Made by a program: the position numbers and the translations under genes. The notes below the pieces were generated by a model. That model was not told the origin of the DNA and searched no databases. It saw only the letters and a program-made list of their open reading frames with translations. A stretch of DNA of 40,774 nucleotides from an uncultured Prevotella sp. (GTDB taxonomy: Bacteria > Bacteroidota > Bacteroidia > Bacteroidales > Bacteroidaceae), in the NCBI GenBank assembly GCA_900543975.1, contig UQTI01000021.1:1-40774 (forward strand). Direction: 5' to 3'. Numbering within the stretch: position 1 is the stretch's first letter; every line of letters begins with the position of its first letter. Positions 6,559-15,695 of this stretch are shown piece by piece.

Positions 6559-9500
6559 ATGAAGCAAAGGAACCTTTTTCTCTCAATAATAACATGTCTG
6601 CTCGTTGCCATCGTGGCGAGCTATGCCTTTGCTGTGCCTTTTCGTCAGGACGACCGCACACGCCGCGCTCAACGCCAGCAGGGTGTGCAGCGCAATGGCG
6701 CAAACCAGCGACAGGGTGAAGCGCAGCGACAGGGTGGGGCACAAAAGAACCTTCCTTCCAAGGACAGCATCTTGGCGCAGCCCATCATAGAGAACGAAGA
6801 CACCATTCCCGACTCGTTGCTCCATCCGCGTTGGAAAATTCAACGCACCATGCCCATCACGCTCAACGACCTCAACCAGGGCGCTGCCGACCTGCGCCGT
6901 CCCGACAACCTTAAGCAGGAGGTGGTCTATAACGACACCATCAACCGCTACATCATTGGTTCCAAGATAGGCGACTCTTACATCAACGCCCCTGTCATGA
7001 TGACGCCCGAGGAGTATAGAAAATGGAGCGAGCGCAAGGCCATGCAGAGCTATTTCCGTTCAAAGAACGACGAGATTTACAAGGCCAAGGGCAAGGAGAA
7101 ATTCGACTTTACCGACATGCACTTCGACCTCGGTCCCGCCGAAAAGATCTTCGGCCCTGGCGGCGTGCGCATAAAGACCCAGGGAACGGCAGAACTGAAG
7201 TTTGGCGCCACGATGAAGAACATCGACAACCCGTCGCTGCCCATCAGAAACCGCAAGACAACCAATATCGACTTTGACGAGAAGATAAACCTCAACGTCA
7301 ACGGAAAGGTTGGCGACAAGGTCAACATGAACCTTAACTACAACACCGACGCCACTTTCGATTTCGACTCTCAGAACCTCAAGCTCAAGTATGACGGCAA
7401 GGAAGACGAGATCATAAAGCTCGTTGAGGCCGGTAACGTGTCGTTTCCCAGCAACTCGTCGTTGGTCAAGGGCGCGTCCTCTCTCTTTGGCTTGCGCACC
7501 GACCTGCAGTTTGGCAAGCTGAAGCTCCAGCTCGTTGCCTCGCAGAAGAAGTCGACAACCAAGAGCGTGTCGACAAAGGGCGGCACACAGTTCACGCCCT
7601 TCGAGATCGACGCTGCCAACTATGAAGAAAACCGCCACTTCTTCCTCTCACAATATTTCCGTGAGAGATATGATGCCGGCATGCGGTCGCTCCCCAACCT
7701 CACCACAGGCATAAAGATTAACCGCGTGGAGGTGTGGGTCACAAACAAGACAGCCACAACCAGCAACACACGTTCCATCATCGCCCTTACCGACCTGGGC
7801 GAGAACACGCTTGTCCATAACCACATGTGGCAGACCACAGGCTTGCAGGTGCCTGCCAACGCCGCCAACACCGAATATCAGACCATGGTGGAGCAGTATG
7901 GTGCTGCCCGCGACATCGACCAGACATCGACCGTGCTTGACGGTATCGGCTCCTTTGCTGGCGGCAGCGACTATGAGAAGCTGTCGAGCGCCCGTCTGCT
8001 CAACTCTTCCGAGTATAGCGTCAACACCGCCCTCGGCTACATCTCGTTGAAGACCTCGTTGCAGACCGACCAGGTGCTTGCCGTGGCTTACGAGTACACT
8101 TATGGCGGACAGACCTTCCAGGTGGGCGAGTTTGCGAGCGACGTGACGGACGTGTCACAGGCTCTCTTCGTCAAGGCGTTGAAGAACACCAGCAACAACC
8201 CTTCTCAGGGCAACTGGCGACTGATGATGAAGAACGTCTACTATCTCTCTTCACAGGTGGAGAAAGAGAAGTTCCGCCTCGACGTCAAGTTTCAGAGCGA
8301 CACGGCAGGCGTGTACCTCTCTTACCTGCCTGAGCCACAGACCAAGGACCTGCCGATCATCAGAGCCCTTGGTGCCGACCGTCTCGACAACAACAACAAG
8401 CCTCACCCTAACGGATATTTCGACTTTGTCGAGGGCTACACCGTGTCTAACGGTCGCGTGTTCTTCCCGCAGGCAGAGCCGTTCGGAAAGGGAATCTACA
8501 ATTTCCTTGTGAGCCGTGGCGTGCCTGCCGACAAGGCAGAGAAATATGCCTTCACCGAGCTTTACGACTCGACCAAGACCGTTGCCAAGCAGATAGCAGA
8601 GAAAGACAAGTACATGCTGTCGGGACAGTTTAAAGGCACGGCAGCCAACATCATCTCGCTCGGCGCATACAATGTGCCGCAAGGCTCGGTGGTCGTTACG
8701 GCAGGTGGCGTGAAGCTCACCGAAAACTCCGACTATTCTGTCGACTATAGCGCTGGCGAGGTGACCATCCTCAACCAGAGCATCATCGATGCGGGCACGT
8801 CTGTCAACGTGTCGTTGGAGAGCAACAGCGACTACGGTCAGCAGCGCAAGACCATGTTCGGAATGAACTGGGAGTACGACTTCTCGAAAAACTTCCAGAT
8901 GTCGGGAACCATACAGCACCTCTCGGAGCAAGCCCTCACCACAAAGGTTAACATGGGCAGCGAGCCGCTCAACAACACGTTGTGGGGCGTTAACATGAAC
9001 TGGAAGAAGGAGAGCCAGTGGGTCACCAACATGCTCGACAAGATACCGTTCCTCCATCTCACGCAACCCTCAAACATCTCGTTCTCGGGCGAGTTTGCGC
9101 AGCTCTTGGCAGGACAGAGCCACGGCACGCAAGACAACGCCTCTTACATTGACGACTTTGAAGACACAAAGAACACCATCGACGTGAGCACCCCCACATC
9201 ATGGATCATCTCAAGCGTGCCGACCATGTTCCCAGAGAGCAAGGACAAGACCACTCTCGCCAGCGGCTACAACCGTGCCCGCCTGGCTTGGTACACCATC
9301 GACCCGCTCTTCACGCGTCGTTCCTCGTCGCTCACCCCATCCCACATAAAGAGTGACCTTAACCAGCTGTCAAACCATTATGTGCGTGAGGTGCCTGTGC
9401 GCGAACTGTTCCCGAAACGCAACCAGAACAGCTACAGCGGAGCAACATCGATGCTCAGCGTGCTCAACCTCGCTTTCTATCCGTCAGAGCGCGGTCCTTA

Positions 9501-12500
9501 CAACTTCAGCACGGATCTTGCCTATGACGGAACGCTCAACAACCCCGAGAACCATTGGGGCGGTATGATGCGCAAGCTCGACACCAACGACTTTGAGGCA
9601 GCCAATATAGAATATGTGGAGTTTTGGATGCTTGACCCCTTCATCTACAGTCGGCGCGACGGCAACGCCAGCGACTTTGGCGGCGATTTCTATCTTAACC
9701 TCGGCGAGGTGAGCGAAGACATTCTGCGTGACGGAAAGAAATTCTATGAGAGCGGAATGCCCGTCGACGGCTCCAACAGTTTCGTAAAGACACAATGGGG
9801 CAAGATTCCCACACAGGCCACCGTGACCTATTCGTTCGCGTCGGCCAAGGGAGCGCGTGCCTTGCAAGATGTGGGCTTCAACGGACTGAACGACCAGGAG
9901 GAGCAGACCTTCGAGACCTATCAGACCTTCCTGAAAACCATTGAGGGCAAGATCAGCAAGGCCGCCTACGACTCAATATGGGCAGACCCCGCTGGCGACA
10001 ACTACCACTATTTCCGTGGCTCTGACCTCGACCGCATGGAGGCACCCATCTTGCTGCGTTACAAGTATATCAATAACCCGCAAGGCAACTCGCCCGACAA
10101 CGACAGTCGCACCGAGGGCTACGACACCTCTTACAAGACAACCCCCGATGTGGAGGACATAAACCAAGACTACACGCTCAACGAATATGAGAAATATTAT
10201 CAATATCGCATCTCCATTCGTCCCGAGGACCTCGTTGTGGGTCAAAACTACATCGTCGACAAGCGCGAGGTGTCGCCAAAGTTGAGAAACGGCGAGACCG
10301 ACCATGTCACATGGTACCAGTTCCGCATACCCCTGAGAGACTATGAGCAGCGCGTGGGTGGCATCAGCGATTTCACATCCATACGTTTCATGCGTATGTT
10401 CCTCGCAGGCTTCAAGAAGCCCATCGTTCTGCGCTTTGGCAACCTCGACCTCGTCTATGGCAAGTGGCGCATGTATAACCAGACGCTTGATGCCACGGCT
10501 CCACAGCAGGGCAAGATGACGATGGGTGCTGTCAACATTGAGGAGAACAACGACAAGTCGCCCGTCAATTATGTGTTGCCTCCCGGCATCAGCAGAGCGC
10601 AGGACCCCTCGCAGCCCCAGCTTGTAGAGAGCAACGAGCAGGCGTTGTCTATGAACGTCGAAAACCTCGGTCACGGCGAGTCGAAGGCTGTGTACAAGAA
10701 CACCACCCTCGACCTCCGGCAGTATAAGCGCATGCAGATGTTTGTGCATGCCAACTCGCTCGACCCCAACACCACCAACCTGCAAGACAACCAGCTGGCG
10801 GTGTTCATACGCCTCGGCTCCGACTATAAGAGCAACTATTATGAGTATGAAATTCCGCTGTCGCTCACGCCGTGGAAGTCGAACTATGGCATGAACTCGC
10901 CCTCCGACCGTCGCTTGGTGTGGCCCGAGGAGAACATGCTCGACGTGCCCCTGTCGCTCTTCACGGCTGTGAAGAAGGCCCGCAACAAGGCCAAGGCCGC
11001 CGGCACAGCCTCTTACAGCCGCCCCTATTCGGCCTACGATGAAGACAAACCCAACAACAAGGTGACGGTCATGGGTAACCCCACGCTCGGCGAGGTCAAG
11101 ACCATGGTCGTTGGTGTGCGCAACCTGTCTTCCGACGCTAAGAGCGGTGAGGTGTGGGTGAACGAGCTGCGCCTGAGAGACTATAACAACTCGGGCGGTT
11201 GGGCTGCATCGGGCAACCTCAACCTGCAGCTCTCCGACTTCGGTACGGTCAACCTCACAGGCAAGTATGTGAGCGACGGCTTTGGCGGCTTGGAAGACGG
11301 TGTGGCAGCACGCTCCACCGACGACTACAAGACCTATAGTCTGACGACCAACTTCGAGCTGGGCAAGTTCTTCCCCGACAAGGCGAAGGTCTCTATACCT
11401 CTCTATTATAGTGTGACGAAAGAAGAGACCTCTCCACGCTACAACCCGCTCGACACCGACATGCTGCTCAAGGACGCCCTCGATGCAGCAAGCGACAAGC
11501 ATGAGCGCGACTCGATAAAGAGCATCGCCGTGACGAAGACCACCAACACCAACTTCTCGCTGTCGGGTGTGCGTGTGGGCATAGCCACGAAGCGTCACCC
11601 CATGCCTTATGACCCCGCCAACTTCTCGTTCAGCTACAGCCACAGCCATCGCTACTCGTCTGGCGAGACCACGGTCTATGAGAAGGAAGACAACTGGCAG
11701 GGCTCGCTCAACTATTCGTGGGTGCCTGTCTACAAGCCTCTTGAGCCTTTCAAGAAAATAAAGAACAAGAGCAAGTGGCTTGACCTGCCGCGACGCTTCG
11801 GCTTCAACTGGCTGCCGCAGAACGTGGGCTTCAACTCAGAGATCTCACGCAGCTACTATGAGCTACAGGAACGCGACATGCAAGACCTTGGCGGCTCACA
11901 ACTGCCGCTCACGTTCAGTCAGCAGTTTCTGTGGAACCGTGAGTTCTCGTTACGCTGGGACCTCACGAAGAACCTGCACATGAACTTCCAGAGCGCCACG
12001 CACGCGGAAATAGAGGAACCCTACACGCCGGTGAACAAGGACCTCTATGCCGACCAGTATAAGGCATGGAAAGACTCGGTGTGGACGAGCATCAAGCATT
12101 TCGGAACGCCGCTCGACTATAACCAGACGTTCACGGCTTCCTACCAGTTGCCGCTCAACCTCATACCCGTCTTCGACTGGGTGAACGCCGACGCCCAATA
12201 CACCGCCACCTACAACTGGATGCGTGGCTCCGACCTTGAAGACGGCACGTCGCTGGGCAACACCATCAGCAACAACCGTCAGATCCGTCTTAACGGCACC
12301 TTCAACATGGAGAAGCTCTATAACCATGTGCCGTTCCTGAAGAAGGCAAACGACAGGTTCAAGAAAGAGCCGTCGAGCAACCGCAACAAGAAGAATGCCA
12401 AGAACAAGAAAAATGACAAGGATGCCAAGGACAAGAACTCGTTGTCTAAACGCAACGGACGGCAGGGTGCAGACCTTGACAAGCAGAAGGCTAAGCTTCC

Positions 12501-14235
12501 AAAGAACAAGAAGGGCTTTGAGAAGGAGATCACGCTGTTGCCCGACACCCTTATGAAGATCAAGCACGGCAAGAACAGCAAGCGTCTTATCGTTTCTGCA
12601 AAGACCGAAGACGGCAAGCCGTTCCAGCTGAAATATCGTAAGATCGACAACAACACCATAGGCATAAAGAGCCGTCTCGACTCGGCGTTGAAACTGAAGA
12701 TCACGGTGACGCCCAAGGAGCCGCTCGACAACAAGGGCTGGTACAAGACCATGCAGACCATTGCGCGCACGCTGATGATGGTGCGCAACGTGAGCCTGTC
12801 TTATTCGAACCAATATTCAATGTCGCTGCCCGGATTCATGCCCAGCGTGGGCGATGCCTTCGGACAGAAGCGTAACCAAGGTGCGTGGGCGCCAGGCCTC
12901 GACTTTGCCTTTGGCCTTACAGGCGACTCGTATGTGGACAAGGCGCGTGACCGCGGATGGCTGTTGCTCAGCGACTCTATCGCCACCCCTGCCTCTACCA
13001 ACAAGACAGAGGACCTGCAGGTGCGCATGACCCTTGAGCCTGTGCGCAACCTGAAGATCGACCTCAATGCCGCCCGCACACAGACAACGGCGCGCAGCGT
13101 GCAATATATGTATGAAGGGTCGCCCACAACGCAGAGCGGCACGTTCTCCATGACCACCCTCTCGCTGCGCAGCGCCTTTGAGGGCATGGGCGACGCCGAA
13201 CACGGCTACCATTCGGCATCGTTCGAACGCTTCTGCAACAGCTTGGAAAGCTTCCGTCAGCGCGTGGAACAACGTTATGTCGGCGCTACCTATCCGCAAG
13301 GCTCGGCGCTCGCAGGACAGCCCTTCGATGCTGCCAACGGTGGCGTGGGCTTATATTCGGCCGATGTCATGGTGCCTGCCTTCCTCGCAGCCTACACCTC
13401 GTCGGGAGGCAACAGTCTGAACATCTTCCCCACATTGTCGCGCATGCTGCCCAACTGGACGGTGCGTTACAGCGGACTGTCAAAGTTGCCTTGGTTCCGC
13501 GATGTGTTCAAGAGCGTAAACATCAACCACTCTTACAAGAGCATCTATGCCGTTGGTGCATACCAGTCGTACAGCACCTTCATGGAGCTTATGGGTCCGG
13601 GTCTTGGCTTCATCTCAGACGCCACCACGGGCATGCCTGTTCCGTCGTCAATGTATAACGTCTCGACGGTGAGCATCAACGAGTCGTTCTCGCCGCTGCT
13701 TGGCATCGACGTCACGTTGCAGAACAACCTGACGTGCAAGCTCGAGTATAAGACCATACGCACGCTGAACCTCAGCATGACGAGTGTGCAGATCAATGAG
13801 TCGTCATCACACGACTGGGTGCTGGGCATGGGCTACACCATCAGCAACTTCAATCCCTTCGGACCGAAGGTGCGTAAGGTGAAATCGGGCAGGAAGAGCG
13901 GTAACGGACAGAACGATGCGCAGCAGAAGCAGAACAGCTCATCGCGAAACAACCGTAGCTCATCGGGCTATAACAGTGACCTGAAGCTTCGTCTTGACCT
14001 CAGCTATCGCAAGCAGGCAGCCATAAGCCGTGACATCGCATCCATGACGTCGGCGGCAAGCAGTGGCAACACAGCCTTCAAGCTGTCGTTCTCTGCCGAC
14101 TATTCGTTCTCGCGTCTGCTCACCATGAGCTTCTATTATGACCGACAGACGAACACACCGCTGCTTACGTCAAGCAGCTACCCGACGACCACTCGCGACT
14201 TTGGCCTTAGCCTCAAGTTCTCTCTCACGAGGTAA
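6559..14235 (+). CDS. sprA: Type IX secretion outer-membrane translocon SprA/Sov
   Basis: At 2558 residues this is a SprA-type protein, the giant outer-membrane beta-barrel through which type IX cargo leaves the periplasm. An N-terminal signal segment (about 1-26) precedes an Arg/Gln-rich stretch. The body consists of long tracts of alternating aromatic and polar beta strands, with SprA N-terminal-type sections repeated along the first two thirds (for example KFQSDTAGVYLSYLPEP, VSLESNSDYGQQRKTMFG, YIDDFEDTKNTIDVSTPTSW). The C-terminus ends in barrel strands (TTRDFGLSLKFSLTR). Residues of about 1927-1990 form a Lys/Asn-rich low-complexity insertion, presumably a loop or plug extension. The size and the ruvA neighbour both fit the family. 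Secretion, and gliding where present, depend on this gene in other Bacteroidetes. Other type IX genes are not in the window. Confidence 0.95.
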   Translation: MKQRNLFLSIITCLLVAIVASYAFAVPFRQDDRTRRAQRQQGVQRNGANQRQGEAQRQGGAQKNLPSKDSILAQPIIENEDTIPDSLLHPRWKIQRTMPITLNDLNQGAADLRRPDNLKQEVVYNDTINRYIIGSKIGDSYINAPVMMTPEEYRKWSERKAMQSYFRSKNDEIYKAKGKEKFDFTDMHFDLGPAEKIFGPGGVRIKTQGTAELKFGATMKNIDNPSLPIRNRKTTNIDFDEKINLNVNGKVGDKVNMNLNYNTDATFDFDSQNLKLKYDGKEDEIIKLVEAGNVSFPSNSSLVKGASSLFGLRTDLQFGKLKLQLVASQKKSTTKSVSTKGGTQFTPFEIDAANYEENRHFFLSQYFRERYDAGMRSLPNLTTGIKINRVEVWVTNKTATTSNTRSIIALTDLGENTLVHNHMWQTTGLQVPANAANTEYQTMVEQYGAARDIDQTSTVLDGIGSFAGGSDYEKLSSARLLNSSEYSVNTALGYISLKTSLQTDQVLAVAYEYTYGGQTFQVGEFASDVTDVSQALFVKALKNTSNNPSQGNWRLMMKNVYYLSSQVEKEKFRLDVKFQSDTAGVYLSYLPEPQTKDLPIIRALGADRLDNNNKPHPNGYFDFVEGYTVSNGRVFFPQAEPFGKGIYNFLVSRGVPADKAEKYAFTELYDSTKTVAKQIAEKDKYMLSGQFKGTAANIISLGAYNVPQGSVVVTAGGVKLTENSDYSVDYSAGEVTILNQSIIDAGTSVNVSLESNSDYGQQRKTMFGMNWEYDFSKNFQMSGTIQHLSEQALTTKVNMGSEPLNNTLWGVNMNWKKESQWVTNMLDKIPFLHLTQPSNISFSGEFAQLLAGQSHGTQDNASYIDDFEDTKNTIDVSTPTSWIISSVPTMFPESKDKTTLASGYNRARLAWYTIDPLFTRRSSSLTPSHIKSDLNQLSNHYVREVPVRELFPKRNQNSYSGATSMLSVLNLAFYPSERGPYNFSTDLAYDGTLNNPENHWGGMMRKLDTNDFEAANIEYVEFWMLDPFIYSRRDGNASDFGGDFYLNLGEVSEDILRDGKKFYESGMPVDGSNSFVKTQWGKIPTQATVTYSFASAKGARALQDVGFNGLNDQEEQTFETYQTFLKTIEGKISKAAYDSIWADPAGDNYHYFRGSDLDRMEAPILLRYKYINNPQGNSPDNDSRTEGYDTSYKTTPDVEDINQDYTLNEYEKYYQYRISIRPEDLVVGQNYIVDKREVSPKLRNGETDHVTWYQFRIPLRDYEQRVGGISDFTSIRFMRMFLAGFKKPIVLRFGNLDLVYGKWRMYNQTLDATAPQQGKMTMGAVNIEENNDKSPVNYVLPPGISRAQDPSQPQLVESNEQALSMNVENLGHGESKAVYKNTTLDLRQYKRMQMFVHANSLDPNTTNLQDNQLAVFIRLGSDYKSNYYEYEIPLSLTPWKSNYGMNSPSDRRLVWPEENMLDVPLSLFTAVKKARNKAKAAGTASYSRPYSAYDEDKPNNKVTVMGNPTLGEVKTMVVGVRNLSSDAKSGEVWVNELRLRDYNNSGGWAASGNLNLQLSDFGTVNLTGKYVSDGFGGLEDGVAARSTDDYKTYSLTTNFELGKFFPDKAKVSIPLYYSVTKEETSPRYNPLDTDMLLKDALDAASDKHERDSIKSIAVTKTTNTNFSLSGVRVGIATKRHPMPYDPANFSFSYSHSHRYSSGETTVYEKEDNWQGSLNYSWVPVYKPLEPFKKIKNKSKWLDLPRRFGFNWLPQNVGFNSEISRSYYELQERDMQDLGGSQLPLTFSQQFLWNREFSLRWDLTKNLHMNFQSATHAEIEEPYTPVNKDLYADQYKAWKDSVWTSIKHFGTPLDYNQTFTASYQLPLNLIPVFDWVNADAQYTATYNWMRGSDLEDGTSLGNTISNNRQIRLNGTFNMEKLYNHVPFLKKANDRFKKEPSSNRNKKNAKNKKNDKDAKDKNSLSKRNGRQGADLDKQKAKLPKNKKGFEKEITLLPDTLMKIKHGKNSKRLIVSAKTEDGKPFQLKYRKIDNNTIGIKSRLDSALKLKITVTPKEPLDNKGWYKTMQTIARTLMMVRNVSLSYSNQYSMSLPGFMPSVGDAFGQKRNQGAWAPGLDFAFGLTGDSYVDKARDRGWLLLSDSIATPASTNKTEDLQVRMTLEPVRNLKIDLNAARTQTTARSVQYMYEGSPTTQSGTFSMTTLSLRSAFEGMGDAEHGYHSASFERFCNSLESFRQRVEQRYVGATYPQGSALAGQPFDAANGGVGLYSADVMVPAFLAAYTSSGGNSLNIFPTLSRMLPNWTVRYSGLSKLPWFRDVFKSVNINHSYKSIYAVGAYQSYSTFMELMGPGLGFISDATTGMPVPSSMYNVSTVSINESFSPLLGIDVTLQNNLTCKLEYKTIRTLNLSMTSVQINESSSHDWVLGMGYTISNFNPFGPKVRKVKSGRKSGNGQNDAQQKQNSSSRNNRSSSGYNSDLKLRLDLSYRKQAAISRDIASMTSAASSGNTAFKLSFSADYSFSRLLTMSFYYDRQTNTPLLTSSSYPTTTRDFGLSLKFSLTR

Positions 14236-14281
14236 CGCTTTGCCGGTTATAAAGACAAAGTGGCTTTTGGACGGGAAATTT

Positions 14282-14310
14282 TAAAGACAATAGAGACAAT
14301 AGGGACAATC
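14282..14310. repeat. Dispersed GACAATAG repeat, copy 1
   Basis: This stretch reads GACAATAGAGACAATAGG and a few further bases. It recurs, reverse-complemented, at 32741-32766 beside an unrelated gene. Each copy lies close after a stop codon. Confidence 0.7.
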
Positions 14311-14402
14311 TTTTATTGAACTTTTGTATGTAAAAAGCAGACGCTTTATAAGATGGTTACAAGCTTGGATGGCAGCTTTTCATGTGCATAAAACAACGAA
14401 AA

Positions 14403-14571
14403 AATAATTTTGCGCTTCGCGCATTTTTTTAAACATTAATTTCCATTAATTGAACATTAATGAAACATTAATTTTTTTTGCGCGAAGCGCGTATTAATGA
14501 TAATTAATGGGTCATTAATGGAAATTAATGTTTAAAAAAACACGAGCGCGAAGCGCGATGTGAATATTAAT
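14403..14571. repeat. Palindrome-rich intergenic element, copy 1
   Basis: The element alternates GC palindromes built on GCGCTTCGCGC/GCGCGAAGCGC (at about 14411, 14480 and 14545) with AT segments made of ATTAATG and its complement CATTAAT. Its reverse complement matches 23306-23507 almost along its whole length. It fills most of the 385-bp convergent gap between sprA and ndk. No gene is present in that gap. The element may also act as a boundary terminator, since it has T-rich stretches after the palindromes on both strands. Confidence 0.85.
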
Positions 14572-14620
14572 CTTTGCAAAAGTCGGAGATTAATTTTTTT
14601 GCTTGCGTTCCAATCGGGTT

Positions 14621-15088
14621 TTAGAACTCGTCGTTGGCGTAGAGGTTATCGAAGATGCTCTGCTTCCATTCCAGGATCTCTTCGTCGCGGAAGAAACGCT
14701 TCAGCTCGGCAGCAGCCGTCTCGGGCGAGTCGGAAGCATGGACAATGTTCTCTTGAAAGCTCATGCAGTAGCTTCCTCTTATCGTTCCCGGAGCAGCGTT
14801 GCGCCCGTTGGTGGGGCCAGCCAAAGCACGAACGGCAGCAATGGCGTCAACGCCCGACAGACACATGGCGATGACGGGAGCTGTCATCATGGCATCCTTC
14901 ACACGCTGGAAGAACGGCTTGCCGCTGAGGTGCGCATAGTGCTCGCTCAAGATCTTGTCGTCGAGCTGTATCATCTTCATGCCGCAGATCTGCAGGCCTT
15001 TCTTCTCGAACACGCTGATAATCTCACCTACCAGACTGCGCTGTAAGGTGCATGGCTTCAGCAAAACCAATGTTTTTTCAATTGCCAT
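14621..15088 (-). CDS. ndk: Nucleoside diphosphate kinase
   Basis: Ndk moves the terminal phosphate of ATP to nucleoside diphosphates through a phosphohistidine, balancing NTP and dNTP pools. The 155-residue sequence begins EKTLVLLKP and carries the nucleotide-binding GPTNGRNAAPGTIRG and the active-site segment NIVHASDS with the catalytic His. The usual KPDAVQR reads KPCTLQR here, an ordinary variant in Bacteroidetes. It is a single gene, divergent from the gmd operon. Its -7 promoter element lies inside a 73-bp tandem repeat directly upstream. Confidence 0.97.
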   Translation of the reverse strand: MAIEKTLVLLKPCTLQRSLVGEIISVFEKKGLQICGMKMIQLDDKILSEHYAHLSGKPFFQRVKDAMMTAPVIAMCLSGVDAIAAVRALAGPTNGRNAAPGTIRGSYCMSFQENIVHASDSPETAAAELKRFFRDEEILEWKQSIFDNLYANDEF

Positions 15089-15133
15089 AAGTTATTATGT
15101 TTTTTAGGTGAATAAAAAATTGCGTAGGTTCGT

Positions 15134-15300
15134 ATCTTTTGCAAAGATAATGCAAACCGAGAGCATAGATGCAATCTTGCTTGCAAGCTATGCCGAGGTG
15201 CAGCTTATCTTTTGCAAAGATAATGCAAATCGAGAGCATAGATGCAAGCTTGCTTGTAAGCTATGCCGAGGTGCAGCTTATCTTATGCAAATATATGCAA
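15134..15300. repeat. 73-bp tandem repeat upstream of ndk
   Basis: Unit 1 (15134-15206) and unit 2 (15207-15279) differ at only a few positions. A third unit is truncated (15280-15300). Each full unit holds GCATAG...CTATGC as an inverted pair and a GCTTGC-rich centre. Each unit also carries CAAAGATA, which is TATCTTTG on the minus strand and matches a Bacteroidetes -7 box. Confidence 0.9.
15142..15149 (-). promoter_or_regulatory. Probable -7 promoter element for ndk
   Basis: The minus strand reads TATCTTTG, which fits TAnnTTTG. An ATTG lies about 22 bp upstream as a weak -33 box. Transcription would begin about 45-50 bases before the ndk ATG. The second repeat unit holds an identical box at 15215-15222. 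Confidence 0.55.
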
Positions 15301-15429
15301 TTTTATCGTGTGGCGCAAAAATAGTGCTTTGGGTTTTGTTTTATTAACAAATTGTCTTGACTTATCTCGTTTTTTTTTATTCATGTATCACGATTTTAAT
15401 CTTTTGGAATAGAAAAACGTTTGATTTGT

Positions 15430-15460
15430 TTTGTAATGTGTCCGATTTTAGCTAATTTTG
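15430..15460 (+). promoter_or_regulatory. Promoter of the gmd polysaccharide operon
   Basis: TTTG at 15430-15433 and TAATTTTG at 15453-15460 are separated by 19 bp, a textbook Bacteroidetes sigma-ABfr promoter. The leader to gmd would be about 230 bases long, leaving room for regulation. I see no named riboswitch or terminator fold in it. Confidence 0.75.
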
Positions 15461-15695
15461 CATTTGTTCAAAAAACAAAACTAAACGTTTGCATAGATGT
15501 GGAACAATTGTTTCCCCAACTGCCTGTTGTAGATGGTCGGCACGATGCCAATCTGCCGTAATGTCAATGTTTAACGCCTATGAGCACAAGACAAAGAGTC
15601 TGTAAAGCTCTAAAAAAACTTTTATGAATTTTTGTGAATCAGATTCTATATGTTTGAAACGATTTTTAATTTGATTATAAAGTAAAGACATATCT

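Noticed and set aside
9973..11649. A 558-codon open frame on the strand opposite sprA
   Set aside because: It is wholly inside sprA, which has strong family support. Its product is rich in His, Val and Arg with no domain pattern, as expected from the reverse strand of a GC-rich biased gene.
15134..15300. CRISPR or tRNA-like repeat
   Set aside because: Two and a bit contiguous units with no unique spacers and no cloverleaf; it reads better as a repeat carrying a promoter.
15108..15347. A 79-codon frame upstream of ndk
   Set aside because: It only reads through the 73-bp tandem repeats, giving repeated peptides; no start context and no similarity.
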